Source of the DNA: Yimella sp.
Lineage (GTDB): Bacteria > Actinomycetota > Actinomycetes > Actinomycetales > Dermatophilaceae
Reading direction: 5' to 3'
DNA length: 5,058 nucleotides
NCBI GenBank assembly: GCA_030150425.1
Contig: JASLFY010000043.1
Span: 1 to 5,058, forward strand
The notes under the pieces are model-generated. The model was given only the letters and a program-made list of their open reading frames with translations, was not told the DNA's origin and made no database searches. The translations under genes were made by a program, and so were the position numbers. Shown here piece by piece: positions 1-5,058 of this stretch (within the stretch, counting starts at the first letter, position 1; each line of letters opens with the position of its first letter).

Positions 1-118
1 CGTACGCTCCATCCGTCCGGCCAACGGCCTCTCCCCCGACGAGTTCGGTCGGGTCGAGGGCCGCACCTTCCGCACCGACGCGGCCAAGGGCACCCCGATG
101 AGCTGGGACCTCCTGTGA
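1..118 (+). CDS. pseI: Pseudaminic acid synthase-like (nonulosonate synthase), C-terminal end only
   Basis: Only the last 38 codons and the TGA stop (116-118) are present; the reading frame starts at base 2 and the gene begins upstream of the window. The visible peptide contains RSIRPANGLSP, then a short spacer, then KGTPMSWDLL at the very end. In the SAF (antifreeze-like) domain that closes NeuB/PseI/LegI synthases, an RSIRPG-x-GL-x-P segment followed by GTPLSWDLI is typical, and the GTP-L-x-W ending fits PseI better than classical NeuB. Family members condense phosphoenolpyruvate with a 6-carbon amino sugar to give a nine-carbon nonulosonic acid in the cytoplasm. Here the usual glycine of RPG is alanine. 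The stop overlaps the GTG start of the next gene (GTGA, 115-118), so the two are probably translationally coupled. The catalytic barrel is outside the window, so Neu, Leg and Pse specificity cannot be separated with certainty. Confidence 0.75.
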   Translation, partial: VRSIRPANGLSPDEFGRVEGRTFRTDAAKGTPMSWDLL

Positions 119-1944
119 GCGAGGCCGCTCACCCGGCCGGCGAGCCGAGCCACTACCAGCGCGACGAGGTCAGCGGCTACACGCTGATCGGCGGCGACAT
201 GTTCGGTTGGTCCGACCTGACCGCGCCGCGCAGCGACTCGGCGGCGCTGGTCCTGGCCGCCGACCTGATCGCGGCCCACCCCGGTCGGGTGTTGCTGGTC
301 GGTCCGACCGCGAGCACGCTGCTCGACGGCATCGCCGACGACCGCCCGGTCACCGTGCTGGTCCGTGGCACCGACGACGCACGTTCGGTGCAGCACCTCG
401 GCGCGACCCGTACGGGCCTGGTCGTCCGCTGCGGCGGCATCGACCGCTTCGAGGCGCAGGAACACGACGTCGTCGTCGCGCTCGACCCGCTGCGCACCCT
501 CATCACGCCCGACTCCCGCCCGATCGACGTCGCCGAGGCGCTGCAGCTGCTCGCCGACTCGACCGCCCAGGGCGGCCTGCTGGTCGCCGAGATCGCGAAC
601 TCGATGGGGCTCGACGAGGTGCAGCAGGTCCCGGCGGTGTTCGCCCGGGACAACTTCGACCACCTGCTGGGCGAGATGGCCGGCGGCCTCTTCCACCACC
701 AGCTGGCGTCGGTCGTCGACCACACCGGCCTCACCCCGTGGGCGCGCTACGCCACGGCACCGACGGCCCACGAGCCGTCGGTCCTGGTGCGCCCCGAAGC
801 GCTGGACGACCCCGCCACCCGCACCCTCGCGAAGGCGTTCGCCACCGCGGCCGCCGCCGACCACGCCGGTGACCAGCTGACTCTCGGCGACCCCGCCGTA
901 CTGGTCGGCCGGGTCTTCGAGGCGCAGTCCGTCGACGCCCTGGCGCCGTCGTGGATCGCGCTCTGGCACCGCGGCGCGGCACCGTCGAACGACCTCCCGG
1001 CGGCGCTCGTCGCCGAGCCGCGCGCCGACGGTAGTTGGCGTGCGCAGGCACGGATCGACTCCGCCGGTCAGGTGCGCAGCACCGGCTCGACGGTCACCCT
1101 CGGTGCCGTGCAGCGCGAGCTGCCGCAGGCGTACGCCGGCGACCACACCGGCGACCTGTTCGAGGCCGTGCTCGGCCGCGCCTGCCGCACCCGCGACCTC
1201 GGCGCCGTCCGCACCCTCGTCGGTGCGTACGCCGACTGGCTGCGCGCGGGCGAACCCGCCACCGCGCTGTTCCGCACGATCGACAACACGCTCGTCGTCG
1301 CAGCCCGCGACGCGGCGCCCACGTTCGCTCCGTTGGACCCGAGCTGGACCTGGCTCGCCGACACGCCGATCGAGGTGGCCGTCGCGCGCGCCCTGCACCG
1401 CTTCGCCCACCGCCTGGTCCGGCGCGGCAGCGCCCACCCGTGGGCCGCCGACGCCGCGCCCGACCAGATCACCGAGTCGCTGGCCCTGATGGCGGGGCTC
1501 GACTGGGTCGAGGTCCGCGACCAGGTCGCGTCGGTCGAGGAACGCCTGGCCGACACGCTGTGGCCGAACCGTTCCGGCGACCGCCCGCGCGAGATCACGC
1601 CGGGCGCACTCGACGAGGCCGGCGCGGCCGGCAGCCGCCTGGCCCCGTGGCGCGAGACCGTGCGTCGCAACGCCGAGCTCACCGAGCAGTTGAAGGTGCA
1701 GAACGCGCGCATCGAGTGGCTCGAGCGTCACCTCGAATGGCGCGACCGGCAGTTCGCCAACCTGGAGAAGAAGATGAACTCCGTGATGGCGACGACCGCC
1801 TACAAGGTCACCGACAAGCTGGGCGCTCCCAAGCGCAAGGCCGTCGGCAGCGCCCGCGCGCTGGTGATGGACCAGCTCCCGCCCGGATTCAAGGACAAGG
1901 CGGAGAAGATGGTGCGCCGGATGCTCGACGACGGGGCCAAGTGA
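115..1944 (+). CDS. Methyltransferase-like / coiled-coil protein of unknown function (609 aa)
   Basis: I do not recognise a named family. Residues 58-165 have a Rossmann-like alternation: RVLLVGP (58-64), a second strand VTVLVRG (79-85), HDVVVALDPL (117-126) and, after a helix, GGLLVAEI (153-160). This resembles the core of class I SAM methyltransferases, but the glycine-rich GxGxG loop is absent, so it may be a degenerate or non-catalytic version. Residues 220-330 look mixed, and 345-480 mostly helical, including RDLGAVRTLVGAYADWL. Residues 516-558 form a coiled coil with heptad a positions L526, I533, L540, F547, M554 and d positions L536, L550, V557. The tail (559-609) is basic (KRKA, KDKAEK, VRRML). 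There is no signal peptide or membrane segment. The GTG start at 115 overlaps the upstream stop and has a weak GGGA (105-108) before it; an ATG at 199 is an alternative but would trim the N-terminus. The location suggests a role in nonulosonate glycan assembly; this is inference. Confidence 0.85.
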   Translation: MSEAAHPAGEPSHYQRDEVSGYTLIGGDMFGWSDLTAPRSDSAALVLAADLIAAHPGRVLLVGPTASTLLDGIADDRPVTVLVRGTDDARSVQHLGATRTGLVVRCGGIDRFEAQEHDVVVALDPLRTLITPDSRPIDVAEALQLLADSTAQGGLLVAEIANSMGLDEVQQVPAVFARDNFDHLLGEMAGGLFHHQLASVVDHTGLTPWARYATAPTAHEPSVLVRPEALDDPATRTLAKAFATAAAADHAGDQLTLGDPAVLVGRVFEAQSVDALAPSWIALWHRGAAPSNDLPAALVAEPRADGSWRAQARIDSAGQVRSTGSTVTLGAVQRELPQAYAGDHTGDLFEAVLGRACRTRDLGAVRTLVGAYADWLRAGEPATALFRTIDNTLVVAARDAAPTFAPLDPSWTWLADTPIEVAVARALHRFAHRLVRRGSAHPWAADAAPDQITESLALMAGLDWVEVRDQVASVEERLADTLWPNRSGDRPREITPGALDEAGAAGSRLAPWRETVRRNAELTEQLKVQNARIEWLERHLEWRDRQFANLEKKMNSVMATTAYKVTDKLGAPKRKAVGSARALVMDQLPPGFKDKAEKMVRRMLDDGAK

Positions 1945-2003
1945 CCCGTTTTCGCTAACCTACGACTCGCTCTACCAGCACGGCTGCCCCGGTCGCTGCT
2001 GGC

Positions 2004-2023
2004 CGACACCCCACCCGGTGTCG
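2004..2023 (+). other. Small perfect hairpin in the leader of the glycosyltransferase-like gene
   Basis: CGACACC (2004-2010) and GGTGTCG (2017-2023) are exact reverse complements around a 6-nt loop, and lie 38 bases before the ATG at 2061. No T-run follows, so it does not look like a standard intrinsic terminator. An 8-base palindrome GACCGGTC follows at 2028-2035. The pair could be an RNA structure or a protein site in the 116-nt spacer, or could be chance in GC-rich DNA. Confidence 0.4.
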
Positions 2024-2043
2024 ATCCGACCGGTCCGAACCAC

Positions 2044-2050
2044 GGAGGAA
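2044..2050 (+). promoter_or_regulatory. Ribosome binding site for the 571-aa gene
   Basis: GGAGGAA sits in an A-rich patch 10 bases before the ATG at 2061 (12 bases from the GGAGG core). It is the only good Shine-Dalgarno match in the intergenic region and supports the ATG at 2061 as the start. The spacing is a little longer than usual. Confidence 0.7.
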
Positions 2051-2060
2051 GAAAACCAGG

Positions 2061-3776
2061 ATGGCGCGTGCCAAGCCGGTGGAAAAGGTCCACCAGTCAT
2101 ACGGACAACACTTCGACGGGATGTGTGTCACCGCGACCCGATACTGGCCGCGCAACACCCTCCCCGGTGGCGAGGACGTCATCTTCGTCGACCTGCTGAT
2201 GCAGGACGTACGGGTGGCGTTGCGCAACCTGACGGTGGCCAACGGCATCCGCCGCGTCCACCCCGCCCGGATCGTGGCCCTCGTCGGTCCCGACCCGGAC
2301 TGGAAGGACGTCATCTGGCAGTACTACGACTCCGAGCAGCTGTCGAAGATGGCCACCGGCTGGGGCGCGGTCGACATCCTCGACCTGTCCGAGCTGGTCG
2401 ACGCCTCGCAGCGCGGTGAGACCACCTTCACGGTCGCCGGCCAGCAGGTCACCATCCCGGCCGCGTCGGACATCGACCCGCAGCAGTACGACGACATCGT
2501 CGACGCCACCGCCGTACGCATCATGCGGGTGCCGTCGGTCGACGACGCCACCCGCCAGGAGCCGATGTACCAGCGGGTCGTGGACCGCAGCGAGCACTAC
2601 GCACGCATCTACCAGGCCCTCTTCGGCCAGGTCAGCACCGCCGCGTTCATCACCAGCCACATCGACTACGCCCAGTGGGGTCTGGCCGTCGAGGCAGGCA
2701 TGCGCCTGCAGGTCCCGGTCATCCACGTGCAGAGCACCGGCTCGCTGAAGGCGTACGCGCTGTTCCCCGACCAGATCGAGGGCGACGGCACCTACCGGAT
2801 GCAGATGACCCGCCTCATCGCGGAGTACTTCGAGGAGTGCATCTGGAAACACCGTTCGGTGCTGGACAGCTCCGCCGAACTGAGCACCTGGCGCTCGAAG
2901 GTCAACCTGGGCCGCCCGTCGTGGTGGCGTGGTGGTGGTTCGGTCTCGCAGCTGGAGTTCCGCACCCGTCCCGAGCGCGACTCGGTCCGCACGTACGCCT
3001 GCCGGCGTTTCGGGTGGGACCCGGCCAAGCCGGTCATCGCGGTCTTCGACCACGCCGTCTCCGACGCGGTCCACTCCAACAAGGAGATCTTCGACGACCT
3101 CGGTGACTGGTTCCGCCAGACCGTCGCGTACGCCGCCGAGCACCCCGAGGTGAACTGGCTGCTGGTCGACCACCCGGCGCAGGCGTTCTACGACCGCACC
3201 GAGATGTTCGAGGGGCTGGCCCGCCAACACGCCGAAAAGGCCCACATGGTGTTCACGCCGAGCATGGACCTGTCGAAGAACGTCATCTGGAGCCTGGTCG
3301 ACTACGCCGTCACCGTGCGTGGTTCGGTCTCCAACGAGTACCCCGCCTACGGCATCCCGGCCCTGCAGGCCGGCTGGTCCGAGTGGAGCCACTGCGGCAT
3401 CAGCCGCCGGGCCGACACCCAGGAGGAGTACTGGCAGTACCTCCAGGAGGCGATCGACGGTCTCAACCGCGGTGAGCAGATGATCACCGACGAGCAGATC
3501 GAACGCGCTCGTCTGTGGCTGGTGTACTACCGCACCGCGTCCGACGTCGCGAGCCCGCTGGTGCCCCACTGGGAGTCCAGCCAGTCGTCGCGTCTCTACA
3601 TGAACGTGAACCTCGCGATGTCGCACATCGAGACGCCCGGTGACCCGGCGCTGGTCGCGATCCGCCGGATGTGGACCCGCCACGAGCCGTTCCTCACCCG
3701 CGCCGACCTGCACCGACCCACCGACGAACTGCCCGACCTGCTCGGGCTCGTCTCCGACGAGAGGGAGGTCATCTGA
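2061..3776 (+). CDS. Capsule-synthesis-type GT-B glycosyltransferase, candidate nonulosonate transferase (571 aa)
   Basis: This is probably a cytoplasmic glycosyltransferase of GT-B fold. The N-terminal half (about 38-300) has Rossmann-like strands: EDVIFVDLLM (38-47), ARIVALVGPDPDW (69-81), TAAFITSH (193-200) and VPVIHVQSTGS (218-228). The C-terminal half starts with KPVIAVFDHAVSD (323-335), followed by NWLLVDHPAQ (365-374), then DYAVTVRGSVSNEYPAYGIPALQAG (positions 414-438). A VxGSxxxEYxxxGxPxxxxG pattern after an HP dipeptide is what I expect in capsule-polysaccharide (KpsC/KpsS-like) and related Kdo or sialic-type transferases, where HP and a nearby Ser/Thr pair contact the CMP part of the donor. 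Here the candidates are H371-P372 and S422/S424. The lysine often found just before HP is replaced by V-D. Residues 500-571 form a helical, probably non-catalytic tail. There is no signal peptide or membrane segment. The gene lies downstream of a PseI-like synthase, which favours a CMP-nonulosonate donor; donor and acceptor are inferred, not shown. A CDP-glycerol (TagF-like) transferase is a less likely alternative. Confidence 0.85.
   Translation: MARAKPVEKVHQSYGQHFDGMCVTATRYWPRNTLPGGEDVIFVDLLMQDVRVALRNLTVANGIRRVHPARIVALVGPDPDWKDVIWQYYDSEQLSKMATGWGAVDILDLSELVDASQRGETTFTVAGQQVTIPAASDIDPQQYDDIVDATAVRIMRVPSVDDATRQEPMYQRVVDRSEHYARIYQALFGQVSTAAFITSHIDYAQWGLAVEAGMRLQVPVIHVQSTGSLKAYALFPDQIEGDGTYRMQMTRLIAEYFEECIWKHRSVLDSSAELSTWRSKVNLGRPSWWRGGGSVSQLEFRTRPERDSVRTYACRRFGWDPAKPVIAVFDHAVSDAVHSNKEIFDDLGDWFRQTVAYAAEHPEVNWLLVDHPAQAFYDRTEMFEGLARQHAEKAHMVFTPSMDLSKNVIWSLVDYAVTVRGSVSNEYPAYGIPALQAGWSEWSHCGISRRADTQEEYWQYLQEAIDGLNRGEQMITDEQIERARLWLVYYRTASDVASPLVPHWESSQSSRLYMNVNLAMSHIETPGDPALVAIRRMWTRHEPFLTRADLHRPTDELPDLLGLVSDEREVI
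3764..3769 (+). promoter_or_regulatory. Ribosome binding site deciding the start of the 340-aa gene
   Basis: GGAGGT lies inside the last codons of the preceding gene, 9 bases before the ATG at 3779. The site and spacing are near ideal and favour this ATG over a longer reading that would begin at 3671, where the extra 36 residues would be an Arg/Pro-rich out-of-frame shadow of the preceding gene. Confidence 0.8.
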
Positions 3777-3778
3777 CC

Positions 3779-4801
3779 ATGGCTGTCGCCAATCCCGGAA
3801 TGACCACGACCTTCGACTCGAAGGTCACGCCGCTGACCCTGCCGGTGGAGCTCACCGGTGGTGCGGTGCCCGAGGCCCTGGTGATGGACGGCATCGTCCG
3901 CGGCCAGGCGATCATCGGCCGGCTGCGCGGCAACCAGACGCTGCTCGGTCTGAAGTTCGACAACGCCGGACAGTCCGTACGGGTGGAGCTGGCGCTCTCC
4001 GCCGACGACGCCACCTGGGACTGGTGGGTCGCCCGCGTGCCGGAGGACGCCCAGGACTCCCCCGCGCAGCTGCCGCGGCTGGTCGCGGTGCGCGCCGGTT
4101 CGAAGGCCCGCCTGGTCGGTGCGACCGTCGTCACCCGGCTGCCGGAGGACGCGCACGGTCCGACCCGCGCGGTGATCAGCTTCGATCTGGACGCCGCCGA
4201 GCTCGACAGCGACGGCCTGCTCATCATCGAGGTCGAGGGTCTTGGCCTGGGCCGTCCCGACCTGCACGAGGTGCAACCGGCGCTCGGTCTGCGGATCGAC
4301 TCGGTGCGCATCGAGGCGCACGACCCGAACGCTCCGGCGCCCGCGACGCAGGTGTCGGGCGGCAACACCGCCAAGGCCCGCACCCGTGGCGGCTGGCTGA
4401 GCATCATCCCCGGCACCGGTCAGACCCAGGTCGACCTGGAGCTGGTCGACGCCCCGTTGCAGCTGACCCGCCTGGCGAGCATCAACCGCTACGGCAAGTA
4501 CGCCGCCCGGGTCGCCCGCAAGGGCACCTCGAAGGGCCGCCGTCACCTGCGCCAGGTCGTCGCCAAGGCCGGATCGGCCACCCCGGTCCTGGACGGCCTG
4601 GAGATGGAGGTCCTCGACCTCGCCGGCAACCCGATCACCGACGGCGTCACGGTCAGCGTGCCCAGCGGTGGCCGGCTCCGGCTGCAGGTCGCCGACCACG
4701 TCGGTGAACCGATCCTGGTGCGCCTGACCACCAGCCCGGAAGGCATGCGCAGCGCCGGCTTCCTCGGCCGCGGCGAATGGTCGGTCGTCGGGGTCCGCTG
4801 A
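3779..4801 (+). CDS. Beta-rich protein of unknown function, last gene of the operon (340 aa)
   Basis: I do not recognise a family. The start is the ATG two bases after the stop of the preceding gene, with a good ribosome site, so the two are almost surely co-translated. The sequence is full of short alternating hydrophobic strands, for example SVRVELALS (66-74), ARLVGATVVTRL (110-121), AVISFDLD (131-138), GLLIIEVEG (146-154) and LRIDSVRIEA (171-180). This suggests one beta-sandwich domain, then a flexible Pro/Ala/Gly linker (about 181-203), then a second part with a very basic stretch (237-263) and a final beta region (270-340). There is no signal peptide, membrane helix, LPXTG or lipobox, so it appears cytoplasmic. 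The R-V/L-PEDA motif occurs twice (86-91 and 120-125). A carbohydrate-binding or complex-forming accessory role for the neighbouring glycosyltransferase fits the context but is inference; no catalytic motif is visible. Confidence 0.85.
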   Translation: MAVANPGMTTTFDSKVTPLTLPVELTGGAVPEALVMDGIVRGQAIIGRLRGNQTLLGLKFDNAGQSVRVELALSADDATWDWWVARVPEDAQDSPAQLPRLVAVRAGSKARLVGATVVTRLPEDAHGPTRAVISFDLDAAELDSDGLLIIEVEGLGLGRPDLHEVQPALGLRIDSVRIEAHDPNAPAPATQVSGGNTAKARTRGGWLSIIPGTGQTQVDLELVDAPLQLTRLASINRYGKYAARVARKGTSKGRRHLRQVVAKAGSATPVLDGLEMEVLDLAGNPITDGVTVSVPSGGRLRLQVADHVGEPILVRLTTSPEGMRSAGFLGRGEWSVVGVR

Positions 4802-4821
4802 CCCGGGCGTCACACCCGCTG

Positions 4822-4866
4822 ACGACGAAACCGCCTATCCCCCAAGGGAACAGGCGGTTTCGTCGT
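4822..4866 (+). terminator. Strong, probably bidirectional intrinsic terminator
   Basis: ACGACGAAACCGCCT (4822-4836) pairs perfectly over 15 bp with AGGCGGTTTCGTCGT (4852-4866). Inside the 15-nt loop a second small stem, TCCC (4838-4841) with GGGA (4846-4849), can stack on top. The descending arm contains TTT and is followed by TTCTC, and the mirror strand has the matching features, so it can serve both the operon ending at 4801 and the convergent minus-strand gene ending at 4907. The tail is not a clean U-run, as is common in actinobacteria. Confidence 0.85.
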
Positions 4867-4906
4867 TCTCGGTTCGTCAGGCGGTCGGCCGTCGGTCCGG
4901 ATCGGG

Positions 4907-5058
4907 TCAGCCGGCGCGCAGCGGCTGCCGCTGCCAGCCGAACGCCTCCCGGATCTCCGCCGGGCTGAGCAGCTCGCGCTGCCCCAGCTCGCGGGCGGCG
5001 ATCTCTCGCGCGACGTGCTGCGGGACGTACGGCTGGTAGAGCTCCGGCAGCATCCGGC
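4907..5058 (-). CDS. Convergent gene, C-terminal 49 codons only, function unknown
   Basis: On the minus strand a frame runs open from the window edge (first whole codon at 5056-5054) to a TGA whose complement TCA is at 4907-4909. Almost every codon ends in G or C, which is the signature of a real gene here and not seen in the competing frames. The peptide is mostly helical and charged, including VAREIAARELGQREL followed by LSPAEIREAFGWQ and a short QPLRAG end. The fragment is too short to identify. It ends 40 bases beyond the terminator hairpin and faces the glycan operon, so it probably belongs to a different transcription unit. Confidence 0.65.
   Translation of the reverse strand, partial: RMLPELYQPYVPQHVAREIAARELGQRELLSPAEIREAFGWQRQPLRAG

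Noticed and set aside
1956..1961. TAACCT as a -10 promoter element before the 571-aa gene
   Set aside because: It fits the TANNNT pattern and lies in an AT-richer spot, but no -35-like sequence is found 16-19 bases upstream (the region reads as GC-rich coding end), so it is not called as a promoter.
2004..2023. The leader hairpin as an intrinsic terminator for the 609-aa gene
   Set aside because: The stem is only 7 bp and no T-rich tract follows, in contrast with the 15-bp terminator at 4822-4866.
2097..3713. A 538-codon open frame on the minus strand opposite the glycosyltransferase-like gene
   Set aside because: It is the GC-rich antisense shadow of the plus-strand gene: the product is biased to Val, Arg, Asp, Gly and His with hardly any Lys, shows no domain pattern, and the plus frame has the ribosome site, GC-rich third positions and recognisable motifs.
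3671..3778. An upstream extension of the 340-aa gene starting at 3671
   Set aside because: The extra residues are Pro/Arg-rich and out of frame within the preceding gene; the ATG at 3779 has the ideal GGAGGT and a 2-nt gap.
3596..4813. A 405-codon open frame on the minus strand opposite the beta-rich gene
   Set aside because: It spans the junction of two well-supported plus-strand genes, has a biased composition and lacks a ribosome site or recognisable motif; it is explained by a lack of stop codons in high-GC antisense DNA.
4777..4968. A 63-codon plus-strand frame running over the terminator
   Set aside because: It crosses the hairpin and the antisense of the convergent gene, is Arg/Ser/Pro-rich and has no coding signature.

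Overview
The window comes from a high-GC actinobacterium-like chromosome. GC is very high throughout, third codon positions are almost all G or C, and genes use GTG/ATG starts with GGAGG-type ribosome sites. No rRNA, tRNA, transposase, CRISPR array or phage gene is visible, and the codon usage looks uniform.

Layout: positions 1-118 hold the last 38 codons of a gene whose C-terminus matches the SAF/antifreeze-like domain of nonulosonic (sialic-acid-like) acid synthases, closest by eye to pseudaminic acid synthase PseI. A 609-aa protein (115-1944) overlaps its stop codon. It has a degenerate Rossmann/methyltransferase-like N-terminus, a long helical middle, a clear heptad coiled coil and a basic tail. 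After a 116-nt gap that contains a small hairpin comes a 571-aa protein (2061-3776) with the look of a GT-B glycosyltransferase of the capsule-synthesis type, including an HP dipeptide and a G-S-V-S-N-E loop. Two bases after its stop begins a 340-aa beta-rich protein of unknown function (3779-4801). A strong hairpin terminator (4822-4866) closes the operon. Beyond it the C-terminal 49 codons of a convergent minus-strand gene run off the window.

Working model (inference): this is the end of an operon that makes and attaches a nonulosonic acid, probably pseudaminic acid or a relative, to a surface glycan such as a teichulosonic acid, capsule or glycoprotein. PseI would make the sugar and the GT-B protein would transfer it from CMP. 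The coiled-coil protein and the beta-rich protein would be accessory, scaffold or chain-control partners. Neither of these two belongs to a family I can name, and they are the most novel part of the window.
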